Assembly: GCA_033765345.1 (NCBI GenBank)
Contig: JANRIC010000146.1
Coordinates: 1 to 27,596, forward strand
DNA from: JANRIC01 sp033765345
Lineage (GTDB): Bacteria > Bacteroidota > Bacteroidia > Cytophagales > Microscillaceae
Direction: 5' to 3'
Length of the DNA: 27,596 nt
The position numbers were made by a program, and so were the translations under genes. The stretch's first letter is position 1; each line of letters opens with the position of its first letter. The notes beneath the pieces were generated by a model. That model saw only the letters and a program-made list of their open reading frames with translations. It was not told the DNA's origin and did no database searches. Below are positions 1 to 8,600 of the stretch, piece by piece.

Positions 1-190
1 TTTTGAGTTTTTTTGTAAGTTTTCTTCTAAAACTCTATAAAATATCGCAAAATATGGGTTTTGATAAAATATAGCATGTAAGTTTTATAAGAATAGTTAT
101 ATTTCATATAAATATTTCGCTAGGGTGCGAAAAGTCGGTTACACATTATTTTTTCAGGCAAATTAATTCTGTCAAGAAATCAAGACATGC

Positions 191-214
191 ATAGCAAAAT
201 TTAGGTTTTGCTAT
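191..214. other. small inverted repeat (9-bp arms, 6-nt loop)
   Basis: ATAGCAAAA at 191-199 is perfectly complementary to TTTTGCTAT at 206-214, with the loop TTTAGG. It lies about 40 nt beyond the 3' end of the minus-strand XRE/S24 gene. No run of T follows it on either strand, so it is not a typical intrinsic terminator. It may be an mRNA 3'-end structure or a protein-binding site. The rest of 1-251 is AT-rich and I see no gene in it. Confidence 0.35.
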
Positions 215-251
215 ACAAACAATTGATGGCATATTTTAATCAACTGTGGGC

Positions 252-1064
252 TTAATTATCTTTTTTAACCTGATTCATCTTCAAATCCTGCATTTCGTAC
301 TCAAGTCTTGAGAAAGCTCTTTTTAAGTCATCCGCACCGTCATATTCCTCCGGAAATTCACGGCTGATATAAGCTGTGTACCGCCACAACTCGAGCACCT
401 CGGCTATATTCAGTTCATAAGGTTCATATGCGATATTGGAAGATTTCAACAGGATACATCCATTTTTTTCCACTTCATTGTATACTTTTTTGAGTACAAT
501 TCCATCGCTTTTTGAGATTACAATGCAGACCTCACCATCTTTTACATCTCGGATATTCTCGACATACTCGCCAATGACGATACTTTTGTCTTTGAGTGGT
601 AGCATTGAGTCTCCGGAGATCTCAAAAGCTCGGTACATACGACCACTGGATAAAAAGGGCAACTGATAAGCTGGTAGTTCTTTGAGATATTCGGCACTGG
701 CATAACCACTGGTATAACCAGCAGAGGCTTTTTCGGGTACAAGATTGATAAATCGTTGATTATTTTTATCAGCGGTCACGGTAATCACCTTAAGATTTTG
801 TGCAGAAGCATATTTTTTCAAGGCCCTTTGATGTTCAACCTGTTTTTCGTCTACATTTTCTAGGTCTAAATTGGTAAGATTCTCGATGGATACATCAAAA
901 TACGATGAGACGCTAATCAGTGTCGCTATATTAGGTTCGGCGCGACCATCTTCATAAGAAGATATGACACTGCGGGTTAGGTGGAGGATGTCCGCCAGTT
1001 TTTCCTGGGTTAAGCGATTGTGCTTTTTACGGAGGTGTCTGAGATTTTTGCTAAAATAGATCAT
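252..1064 (-). CDS. XRE-family transcriptional regulator with S24 (LexA/CI-like) domain
   Basis: A 270-residue LexA/CI-like repressor. An N-terminal helix-turn-helix (about residues 5-62, with the segment TQEKLADILHLTRSVISSYE) is followed by a linker and an S24 peptidase-like domain (about 108-235). A likely self-cleavage site Ala115-Gly116 lies in KASAGY. The nucleophile Ser153 is in GDSM and the general-base Lys192 is in VLKK, so autocleavage looks possible. By family, such proteins repress target genes and are inactivated by stress-induced self-cleavage, and many autoregulate. The reading frame stays open upstream to an ATG at 1166, but that ATG lies inside the predicted -7 box (1164-1171). 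I therefore chose the ATG at 1062-1064, directly before the conserved HTH start MIYFSKNLRHLRKK. No DNA-repair target gene is next to it, so its regulon cannot be read from this window. Confidence 0.9.
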   Translation of the reverse strand: MIYFSKNLRHLRKKHNRLTQEKLADILHLTRSVISSYEDGRAEPNIATLISVSSYFDVSIENLTNLDLENVDEKQVEHQRALKKYASAQNLKVITVTADKNNQRFINLVPEKASAGYTSGYASAEYLKELPAYQLPFLSSGRMYRAFEISGDSMLPLKDKSIVIGEYVENIRDVKDGEVCIVISKSDGIVLKKVYNEVEKNGCILLKSSNIAYEPYELNIAEVLELWRYTAYISREFPEEYDGADDLKRAFSRLEYEMQDLKMNQVKKDN

Positions 1065-1163
1065 TGCTAGATTTTTGATGATAATATGATAAGTAGGGTA
1101 GACATTGACATCAAATTTAGCAGTTAGAAATTTAATATCCAAACTTTTCGCTAAAAAATCGCA

Positions 1164-1171
1164 CAAATATA
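1164..1171 (-). promoter_or_regulatory. predicted -7 box of the XRE/S24 gene
   Basis: Read on the minus strand this is TATATTTG, an exact match to the Bacteroidota -7 consensus TAnnTTTG. Transcription would begin near 1157, about 93 nt before the chosen start codon. No clear TTG -33 element is present at the usual spacing. The region that would hold it is occupied by the first arm of a 10-bp inverted repeat and a T-run, so this promoter may depend on, or be blocked by, a regulator. Confidence 0.45.
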
Positions 1172-1175
1172 TACA

Positions 1176-1229
1176 CTATGAGCAGTTTTTTTTTAACAGA
1201 GGGCTTTTTTTTTTATTTTCTGCTCATAG
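1176..1229. promoter_or_regulatory. 10-bp inverted repeat, candidate operator of the XRE/S24 repressor
   Basis: CTATGAGCAG at 1176-1185 and CTGCTCATAG at 1220-1229 are perfect inverted copies, 34 nt apart. Two T-runs (9 and 10 nt) lie between them. The proximal arm falls just upstream of the -7 box at 1164-1171, where a bound repressor would block RNA polymerase. The outer arm abuts the stop codon of the Sir2 gene. The position suggests autoregulation by the S24-type repressor, possibly through looping or cooperative binding of two dimers. It does not look like a terminator, because neither strand has a T-tract directly after the stem. Confidence 0.45.
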
Positions 1230-1230
1230 A

Positions 1231-2049
1231 TTAGACCCTGATTAGTTCGTCCAGGCTTCGGAGTGCATCGAGTGCTGACATAGGTAGGGCGATTCCGGGG
1301 GCTTCTATCTCAGCATCGTGTGGATTGATACGAACCACTTGAGCCTGATATTTATTTTTGAGCTGGCGACTGATATGTCGAATGGTTTTGATTGTTGGGC
1401 CGGCACCGATTTCTAAAACCAGCATTTTTTTATGCTGATTTGATTGAAGAAATGCCTCCCACCTTTGTCTTTGAGCTTGAATACGGCTGGGTACAAAAGT
1501 ACGATCTTTAAAAATATAAATATTCGGACGTACCAGTGCCCCGCAATTGGGGCAAGTTGGCAAATTATCCAAGGTCAACTCAGCCACGTAATGATAAATG
1601 GAATAGTCGGATTGCCATACCTTATCCCAGCAAGGCAGAGTACACTGCAAAAAACCGCTTGCTCCGTGGACCTCATACAGGAGCTCAGGATCAAAACCTG
1701 CTTCACAAAACTGTCTGTCTACGTTAGAAGTAATCACAAAATGATCTAACTCCAGGCTTTTAAGCCAGTTTTTTAGGATAAAATATCCGTCATGTGGAGC
1801 GGTTTCTTTCAAACGGTGATGGCCTTTACAGAATCTTTTCCACATCATCACTGGGTTTTCCAGGATAAACTGAGGGGTCATGATCTCCGTCACATTGCGA
1901 TTAAACTCACTCTCGACCTTCCCCCAGCTCCCCCCTTCTCCGCGATAGGTAGGGATTCCCGAATCGGCACTCATTCCAGCTCCGGTATTGAGGATCAATA
2001 CTTCACTTGAAAGCAGTAAATGCTTGATTTTAAGGAGTGTATGTTGCAT
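1231..2049 (-). CDS. Sir2-family NAD-dependent protein deacylase (sirtuin)
   Basis: A cytoplasmic 272-residue sirtuin, which by family removes acyl groups from lysines using NAD+. The NAD-binding motif GAGMSADSGIPTYRG is at residues 23-37. A TSNVD motif at 107-111 stands in place of the classical TQNxD. The catalytic His128 is in YEVHGA. The zinc ligands are Cys136, Cys140, Cys166 and Cys169 (CxxxC...CxxC). The later nucleotide-binding segment reads LVLEIGAGPTI, followed by RINP. The length is typical of bacterial sirtuins and no signal peptide is seen. It lies 36 nt downstream of menD on the same strand, so the two are probably co-transcribed. That would be an operonic link only, with no obvious pathway link to menaquinone. 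The Gln-to-Ser change in the TQN motif may mark a subgroup with a different acyl preference; this is inference. Confidence 0.93.
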   Translation of the reverse strand: MQHTLLKIKHLLLSSEVLILNTGAGMSADSGIPTYRGEGGSWGKVESEFNRNVTEIMTPQFILENPVMMWKRFCKGHHRLKETAPHDGYFILKNWLKSLELDHFVITSNVDRQFCEAGFDPELLYEVHGASGFLQCTLPCWDKVWQSDYSIYHYVAELTLDNLPTCPNCGALVRPNIYIFKDRTFVPSRIQAQRQRWEAFLQSNQHKKMLVLEIGAGPTIKTIRHISRQLKNKYQAQVVRINPHDAEIEAPGIALPMSALDALRSLDELIRV

Positions 2050-2085
2050 AAGTTTTTCTTTTTGAATTTCAGGGCTGAGAAATTT

Positions 2086-3855
2086 CTAAAGCTTCTCTAA
2101 AAATTGATCTTTAAAAAGCTTCCATACCGAGGCATTTTCAATTTTATCGGTGATGATCTCCAGAATTACCGCCTGGTCAGAAGGCTCAAAGAATGTTTTT
2201 AGTTGGTCTTGTAAAGCAGCCAGCGTTTCTACTTTTTTATAGCTCAAGTTAAAATCTCGGGCTGTATTTTCAGCCTCAAGGGTTTGGATGGTTTCAAAGT
2301 ATTGTTCAAGCTCTGGCTGTTGGCTGGGTCCTTCAATGATTCGAAAGATGTTACCACTATGATTGTTAAGTAGTACAATACGTAAATTTGATGGGATGAA
2401 ATTATTCCAAAGCGCATTTCTATCATAAAAAAAGGCCAAATCTCCGCTCAATAAAACAACAGTTTGATCAGGAGTCATCAACGCAGCTCCCAGAGCAGTA
2501 CTTGTGCAGCCATCAATGCCACTGGTACCACGATTGACACATATTTCTATCTCAGCCCAAGGTGGAAAAGCTACATAATTGACATAACGAACAGGCATGC
2601 TGTTCGCCAAGTGCAGGATATTGCGAGGAGGCAATGCCTGCAATAGCTCATAAACGGCCAGAAAGTCGGTAAGTTTTTCTTGAGGGAAATCAAAACTATG
2701 CACATAACGTTCGGCTTTGGCATTATATATTTGCCAAAGCTCGTGATAAGGATTATCTTCCCCTTCTTCGTCCTGATCGAGCATATTGATAAAATCCAAA
2801 TCACTGTATAACTGTCTAAAAAAAGCCTCTGGGTACATAGGAATGACCTTGGTCAAAGATTGAAAGGTGTCAGGCGGAATCCCAGCCACTTGAATATGCC
2901 AGTGCTCACGGGCAGGGAATTTTCGCAGGAAAAGTTTTAGTGCTTTGGATATAAGCGATTTGCCAAAAGTAATGAGTAAGTCCGGACGCAAGCTTTCCAA
3001 AAAGTCAGGCGATTTATCCATCAGGAATATATCATGGTATCGGACCGCTCCGGCGATACTTTGGGTATTACTAAGCGTATCACTCACAATGGGCATTTTA
3101 TAATCCTGGTATAAAAGCCCTAGGTATTTAATTAAATCGGGATGGAAATCGTGCTGCCCAGGTACGATCAAGATTTTTGGGCTTTCTTCCCAATCATCCA
3201 ATAAAGAATTCCAGAGGGGCTTTGCAAGGTTGGTCTCTCCGGAGAGCGTCTCAATGATTCGCAAGGGGCTGTCAAAATGTGGTATTTCACCAGGTTGAGG
3301 ATAAAAAGGTTCTCGGAAAGGCGCATTGATATGCACCGGCCCGAAGGGGGGGCTCTTGGAAAGATTAATGGCTTCATTCACAATCCGCTCCACGTGCCAT
3401 ACAGCGTCGGGGTGGTCATAATCTACGGGGAGTTCATAACTTTTTTTGACGTGAAGCCCGTAGATGTTTCTCTGGCGGATGGTTTGGCCATCGAGCTGGT
3501 CGATCCACTCTGGTGGGCGGTCGGCAGTAAAAACAATCAGGGGAATTTCCTGATAAAATGCCTCGGCAATCGCAGGGGCGTAGTTATAAGCAGCAGAACC
3601 GGAGGTACAGGCAAGACCTACCAATAAAAAATCTTTTTGTTTTTGTTGGTGATACAGCTTACTCAACTGTTGCGCCATTCCGAAGGCAGTAAAAGCAGCC
3701 GAACGTTCATCACTCATCGTAAAAGATTTTATTTGAGGGTGACGACTCAATGCAATGGTAAGTGGAGCCACTCTGGAGCCAGGAGAGAGCATCCATTGAC
3801 GAACATTTTTTCGGGCACAAATCTCAGCAATATTATAAATAATTTGTAAATTCAT
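2086..3855 (-). CDS. menD: 2-succinyl-5-enolpyruvyl-6-hydroxy-3-cyclohexene-1-carboxylate synthase (MenD)
   Basis: A thiamine-diphosphate enzyme of menaquinone biosynthesis that joins isochorismate and 2-oxoglutarate to give SEPHCHC. It has 589 residues, close to the usual MenD length. The N-terminal signature SPGSRVAPLTIAL (about residues 24-36) is diagnostic. The pyrophosphate-binding segment contains LNRG-like VNRGTSGIDG and the metal-binding LLSGDLAFFYDRNALW. No other men gene is adjacent, so the pathway genes are dispersed. It heads the minus-strand group menD-sir2, and its start lies in a divergent 250-nt spacer facing the SiaB-like gene. This fits an organism that respires with menaquinone, as Bacteroidota do. 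Confidence 0.96.
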   Translation of the reverse strand: MNLQIIYNIAEICARKNVRQWMLSPGSRVAPLTIALSRHPQIKSFTMSDERSAAFTAFGMAQQLSKLYHQQKQKDFLLVGLACTSGSAAYNYAPAIAEAFYQEIPLIVFTADRPPEWIDQLDGQTIRQRNIYGLHVKKSYELPVDYDHPDAVWHVERIVNEAINLSKSPPFGPVHINAPFREPFYPQPGEIPHFDSPLRIIETLSGETNLAKPLWNSLLDDWEESPKILIVPGQHDFHPDLIKYLGLLYQDYKMPIVSDTLSNTQSIAGAVRYHDIFLMDKSPDFLESLRPDLLITFGKSLISKALKLFLRKFPAREHWHIQVAGIPPDTFQSLTKVIPMYPEAFFRQLYSDLDFINMLDQDEEGEDNPYHELWQIYNAKAERYVHSFDFPQEKLTDFLAVYELLQALPPRNILHLANSMPVRYVNYVAFPPWAEIEICVNRGTSGIDGCTSTALGAALMTPDQTVVLLSGDLAFFYDRNALWNNFIPSNLRIVLLNNHSGNIFRIIEGPSQQPELEQYFETIQTLEAENTARDFNLSYKKVETLAALQDQLKTFFEPSDQAVILEIITDKIENASVWKLFKDQFLEKL

Positions 3856-4059
3856 AGGAATTGGATGGGAATCAAATAAATTTTGTAATCAGCTTCTTAT
3901 AAAGTCCTTAAAAGTAAATATATTTAGCAACATTTTTCAGTTTTTTAAGTTTGTGAAATAAGTTGTGGTGATAATTCGGAGATTTGCCGAATAAGACCTT
4001 CTTTTGGTCTCAAAGTTGTTTTGAAAAACTTTGATAACAATAAATTAAAAAAAATTATG

Positions 4060-4067
4060 TATTTTTG
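4060..4067 (+). promoter_or_regulatory. predicted -7 box upstream of the siaB-like gene
   Basis: TATTTTTG matches TAnnTTTG exactly and would give a leader of about 35-40 nt before the ATG at 4110. The nearest upstream TTG (4031-4033) is 26 nt away, longer than the usual spacing, so only the -7 part is supported. It is the only good match in the divergent menD/siaB spacer on this strand. Confidence 0.35.
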
Positions 4068-4109
4068 TTTGCCCATAAGTTCAAAATATTATTCTAACCA
4101 ATATTAGTG

Positions 4110-4652
4110 ATGCTGAACGTGTATGAGTATTTTAAGAAAATGCAAGATGAAAAAGTTATCTTGTATTTTAAAGGAGAAATCACTAACAACTTACTCACAT
4201 CAATTTTGCAATTGGTAGATGATCGATTGGAGCGGAAAAGTGAAGACTTGAAGATCAAAAAAAAGGTCTTTAGTATATTGCTTGAATGTTTGCAAAATAT
4301 TTATAATTACCAGCAAACTCACGAGTTTAATAGTGAATCCTTACAATCTGCTACCTTGATGATAAAAAAAACGCAAGAGGCGTATTATATTATCACGGGC
4401 AATTATATCGAGAGCGAAATTGTAGAGAGTTTGCGAGAAAGATTAATTAAGGTGAATTCTCTTTCTACAGACGAGCTGAAGGATTTTTACAAAGAAGTGC
4501 TCAGTCGGCAACGTATGGAAACGATCAACGGAGGAGCAGGATTGGGTCTGATTGATATGGCACGAAAATCGGGCGAAAAGATTGATTATAGTTTTGATAG
4601 CATTAATGATAAACATTGTTTTTATAGTTTACAAGTGAAAGTTTTAGCTTAA
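4110..4652 (+). CDS. SiaB-family protein kinase (GHKL-like fold)
   Basis: A cytoplasmic protein of 180 residues similar to SiaB-family kinases. By family these phosphorylate a SiaC/DUF1987 partner and oppose a PP2C-type SiaA phosphatase. Features of a GHKL ATP-binding fold are visible: an N-box-like helix with Glu59 and Asn63 (LLECLQNIYNY), and a glycine-rich G2-like box GGAGLGL at 141-147 followed by IDMARKSG. It has no phospho-accepting histidine domain and no membrane segment. A GTG at 4107 precedes the ATG at 4110 in frame. I prefer the ATG because it follows the usual start preference and costs only one residue. The SiaC-like gene follows after 76 nt. Its role as kinase is inferred from the family and from the neighbouring substrate and phosphatase. 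Confidence 0.85.
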   Translation: MLNVYEYFKKMQDEKVILYFKGEITNNLLTSILQLVDDRLERKSEDLKIKKKVFSILLECLQNIYNYQQTHEFNSESLQSATLMIKKTQEAYYIITGNYIESEIVESLRERLIKVNSLSTDELKDFYKEVLSRQRMETINGGAGLGLIDMARKSGEKIDYSFDSINDKHCFYSLQVKVLA

Positions 4653-4728
4653 ATTAGAGTTGTAAGATTCTATATTTTAAACTAATTTTATTGCTTGTTG
4701 GTCTTTTCATAATTTCATTTTTATTTAA

Positions 4729-5103
4729 ATGGAAAATATTGAACTAGAAGGAACTGATAGAACCCCAAAGGTTAAATTCAGTGCAGACAAAGGTGAACTT
4801 GAAATATCAGGCAGATCTATTCCTGAAAATTCTATTTCTTTTTACAAACCCTTGTTTGATTGGATTGATAACTATGTAGCGAGTCCTCAGAAATCTACGC
4901 AAGTAGCCTTCAATCTGGAATATTTTAATACAAGTTCTTCCAAGTGTATTTTGGATATGTTGCGGAAGCTCGAACTCCTGCCTCAATCGGGCTACCTAGC
5001 ACGGGTAAAATGGTATTTCGATGAAGGAGATGAGGATATGGAAGAATCAGGGAATGATTTCAAATCCCTTATTAATATTGATATCGAACTGGTAATGAAA
5101 TAG
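4729..5103 (+). CDS. SiaC-family regulatory phosphoprotein (DUF1987)
   Basis: A small cytoplasmic protein of 124 residues belonging to the SiaC/DUF1987 family, the phosphorylated switch of SiaABC modules. The conserved core FNLEYFNTSSSK has its threonine at residue 68. This is the position number of the threonine phosphorylated in Pseudomonas aeruginosa SiaC, where the unphosphorylated form binds and activates the diguanylate cyclase SiaD. N-terminal TPKVKF and the strand ELEISGRSIPEN also fit the family. It lies between the SiaB-like kinase and a coiled-coil membrane protein. No GGDEF protein is present in the window, so its target here is unknown. Confidence 0.88.
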   Translation: MENIELEGTDRTPKVKFSADKGELEISGRSIPENSISFYKPLFDWIDNYVASPQKSTQVAFNLEYFNTSSSKCILDMLRKLELLPQSGYLARVKWYFDEGDEDMEESGNDFKSLINIDIELVMK

Positions 5104-5117
5104 ACCGGGAAGAATCC

Positions 5118-5654
5118 ATGCAAGACCCTAAGCACGTTTTTGAAAAGGAAGTTCAGGCACTTAATCATGCTAAGGCAGTACTCAAGGAAAAAAACAAATC
5201 CATTGAGAAACTCACCAAAGAATATGAGATTCTGAGTAAGGATTATGAAAAACTTTTAGGAGATACTCGGGTAATTACCAATATCAGCGATCGACTGCAA
5301 AATCGCCTCAATAGAGCTAATACAGAACTAAATAAGGTAAATAACGACCTTCAAATAAGCTCTGAGGAAATTAAGCGTAAGAACGAACAGTTGAGTAATA
5401 CCATTGACGAACTTACCAAAGCTCGTATCAGTAAAAAGGCAACTACCATTGTGTTTATGGCTGCTATTTTGCTGTTTTTTATCTCAGAAGTATTTTTAGA
5501 ACCTATTGTGGATAGATTTTTCCAAGAAGATGAGTTCATCAATATTGCGATCAAAGGCTCTATAGCTTTACTTCTTAAACCCATTGATTATTTTGTGGAA
5601 TGGTATCTCCTTCAAGATGCTATGCAAAAATCGCGTAAACGTAATGCCTCCTGA
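5118..5654 (+). CDS. coiled-coil membrane protein of the Sia-like cluster, unknown function
   Basis: A protein of 178 residues. Residues 1-105 are charged and heptad-rich (long coiled coil, for example LNRANTELNKVNNDL). They are followed by a membrane segment at about 108-128 (TTIVFMAAILLFFISEVFL) and a second hydrophobic helix at about 139-160. The tail is short and basic. No enzyme motif is visible. It starts 14 nt after the SiaC-like gene and is almost certainly in the same transcript. It occupies the place of the output protein in Pseudomonas Sia operons. It could therefore be an effector controlled by SiaC, or a scaffold that pairs with the coiled coil of the SpoIIE receptor encoded opposite. 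Both ideas are inference. Its stop codon is one base from the stop of the convergent receptor gene. Confidence 0.8.
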   Translation: MQDPKHVFEKEVQALNHAKAVLKEKNKSIEKLTKEYEILSKDYEKLLGDTRVITNISDRLQNRLNRANTELNKVNNDLQISSEEIKRKNEQLSNTIDELTKARISKKATTIVFMAAILLFFISEVFLEPIVDRFFQEDEFINIAIKGSIALLLKPIDYFVEWYLLQDAMQKSRKRNAS

Positions 5655-5655
5655 T

Positions 5656-8600
5656 CTAATCCTTTTTTAGAAATTCTGGGTCTAAATAAAGACCTATCAC
5701 TAAGATATCATCAATTTGATCGTATCCTTGCATCCAATGATAAAGCGCATCTTCCAAAATTTCCTTTTGCTCATTCATGGGTTTTTGATAATTGTCCAGG
5801 AAGATTTTTTTCATAGTTTTAATCATAAACTTTCTTCCCTTAGTTCCTCCAAACTGATCCTGTAGCCCATCAGAAAAGGTATACACCCAAGTAGGTTTTT
5901 CAATAGAAATTACGTGACGGGCAAATACCTTTTCACTGGCATCCATTTGAAACCCGCCAATTCCGTAACGATCGCCTCGAATATGGTGAATTTCTCCATC
6001 CTGAATATAAATTAAAGGATTTTTTGCTCCGGCAAACTCCAAGGTTAGGTTATTGGGATTGACCACGCATACGGTCATGTCCATACCGTCCAAGTTTTCA
6101 GTTTGATCTTGTTTGAGTGCCCTTTTTACTTGATTGTCCAGCTCTTTGAGAATGAGTTGGGGCTGTGTGATTCCCTCAAGCACAATAATCTGATTGAGAT
6201 AAGCATCTCCAACCATAGACATAAAAGCCCCCGGTACGCCATGACCAGTGCAATCTACGGCGGCAATAATTTTTTTCCCCATATTAAATCCGTCAAAAAC
6301 CGAGGGGATGCCACGAATAGCTGGATTTTTATTATAGCGTGGTTCCATGGCGGTCTCTGTATACCAATAAAAATCCCCACTCACAATATCTCTAGGTTTG
6401 TAGAGTATGTATGAATCCGGGAATGCCTGCTTGATTTCTGCCATACGTGGAAGCATAGCGTCCTGAATTCTACTGGCGTAATTGATACTGGCAGTAATAT
6501 CTTCGTTCTTGCGCTCAATATCAACTTTTTGCTTCGTGATTTCATTATTGGCTTCCTTGAGATGCTCAGACTGAACAAGGATTTCTTCTCTTTGCTGCTC
6601 GAGTTCTGCATTTTGAAGCCGGATTTCTTTGGTTCTCTCCTCTACGATGCCTTCCAGAATTTCTTTTTGCCTACGCAGCCTGGCTGTATTGATACGGATA
6701 GTCAGCAATATAAACACGGTCAGAAGCACAAGATAAGCCAGGTAAGCATAAATAGTTCGATACCAAGGAGGTAGTATTTTGAATTGATAAGAGGCTGTAA
6801 GCCCTTCTTTCCCATAGATATTACGTGACTTGACATAAAAGATGTAATTGCCCTCACTCAAATTGGTATATTGTGTTTTGGTATCGGATGACCAGTGCGA
6901 CCATTCTTTTTCTGATCTCCCTTGGAAAAACCATTCTAACCAACTTTGATTCTTTACTTCTAGATAATGGCTATATTGATTGGCAAATTCAGGATCAAAA
7001 AAGGTACTCGTGTACTCGAACTCCAGCGTAAATCTGGGATCAAACTTAAAAACAGGAATCAGTTCTGTTGCCTGTTGAAATGAAACCTGTGGGATGTTGG
7101 ATGTATGGGTCAATTTAAAGTGACTTCCCAAAAATACCAGCGAATCCTCATTGAGGGTTACCTTGCGTATCAGATTATAATATTTCAATTTTTGAAAGGC
7201 ATAATGATTTTGGTCGCTATCATAGCGGTATAGTCCTTCTGAACCACCGATCCAGACAATTCCATTTTGATCGGGATAAATCACCGGCTTACTGAAATCA
7301 GGAAGCCTTCGAAGCGGCACATCCGTCCAATGATAAGAATTTTCTGAATCCTGTAGTGCTACTCCAATTGGATGTGCATGATTGCTGACATCCGCTGCCC
7401 AGATACTATGGTTTGCATCTAGGGCTAGCCGATACAGCCCTCTAGAGCCGTCTGCAAATTGCCTCCCCAGTAAGTCATTGGCACTAAATTTTTCTTGTTT
7501 AGGATCAAAAAGATACAAGCCTTTTTGGGTAGCAAAGAGTAGTTTTTGATTAAAATAATAGACTCTGATATCTCTTAGGCTAGGCAATCCGTGTTTGGTA
7601 TCATACCGTTGGATGGCCAGCGGATTTCCCTGAGGAGAAAACGTGACGCTGAGTACTCCGTTAATAAAAGTACCCAGCCATAGATTTTTGTCCTCATCCT
7701 CGGCAATACTATAAATTTCTTCTTCAATATTGCGTACCAGCCCTTCATTTAACCAAGTTCCTTGGATGTATCGAAATCTCATCAAGCCACCTTTCAGCCC
7801 TGCGTAGAGTACATCTGCATCAAAACGCGACTGATAGAGAGAGAGAACGGTATAAGGATTGGTAATTTTGACGGTTTTGATCTGATTGTCAAGGATTTCA
7901 AAGATTCCATCGTGTGTGGCAACCAGCAAGTGTTTTTGCTCAGGCTTTTCGGGAGAGCTAAAGTTAAGCAGTGACCAACACTCGCTGGAGAGATTATTAA
8001 CCGGAGAAAATTTATTACCATCCGAATAAAATACCCCTAGTGAAGTAGCCACATAGAGTTTATCCTGATGTCGGGTAATATCATTGATTGTTCCTTGGAT
8101 GCCAAGCTCCGCATCCCAGAATCGTATCGGAGAAAGTAAACCGACTTTACTGATGCCGTTGTCGAGAGCGAGCCATAATTGATTTTCACGATTGAGTAAT
8201 GCGTAGCGTACATTTTCGTCGAGCAGTCCATCTTCTGCATTAATCAGGCTACTAAGTTTGCCTTGTTTGTTGATGACAATCAGCCCTCGATTGCGGGTAC
8301 AAAGGGCAAAATGTCCATGAGGAAGAACGGTGCCGCTGTATAATTGTCCTTCTTTGATTAATGTATCCGCTTCCGTTTTAAAGGGTATAAAGGCTTGATC
8401 GGCGGGCGCTTTGGGGTTGTACGTAAAAAGTCCTTCTTCACGGGTACCAAGTAGAATTTTTTGCCTATCAAAAGGAAGCAGTATATAAATGTTTTTTTCT
8501 TTAAATCTTTCCCCTCCGGCTACAAGCTGGATTTTGTCGTTTTCAAGAACCATCAGTCCGTTTTTTCGATCAAGGAGATATAATTTTTGATGGACGTAAT

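Noticed and set aside
1065..1166. Extended N-terminus of the XRE/S24 gene from an ATG at 1166
   Set aside because: The upstream ATG lies inside the predicted -7 box, and the extra 34 residues have no similarity to the HTH family, which normally begins at the chosen start.
1176..1229. Inverted repeat read as a terminator of the Sir2 gene
   Set aside because: No T-tract directly follows the stem on the minus strand; the T-runs are inside the loop on the plus strand, and the position fits a promoter operator better.
3277..3627. 116-codon plus-strand open frame inside menD
   Set aside because: Lies entirely opposite a well-conserved menD region and encodes no recognisable protein; an antisense shadow.
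4651..4688. AT-only inverted repeat between the siaB-like and siaC-like genes (AAATTAG/CTAATTT)
   Set aside because: Only 7 weak pairs with a 24-nt loop; easily expected by chance in such AT-rich DNA.
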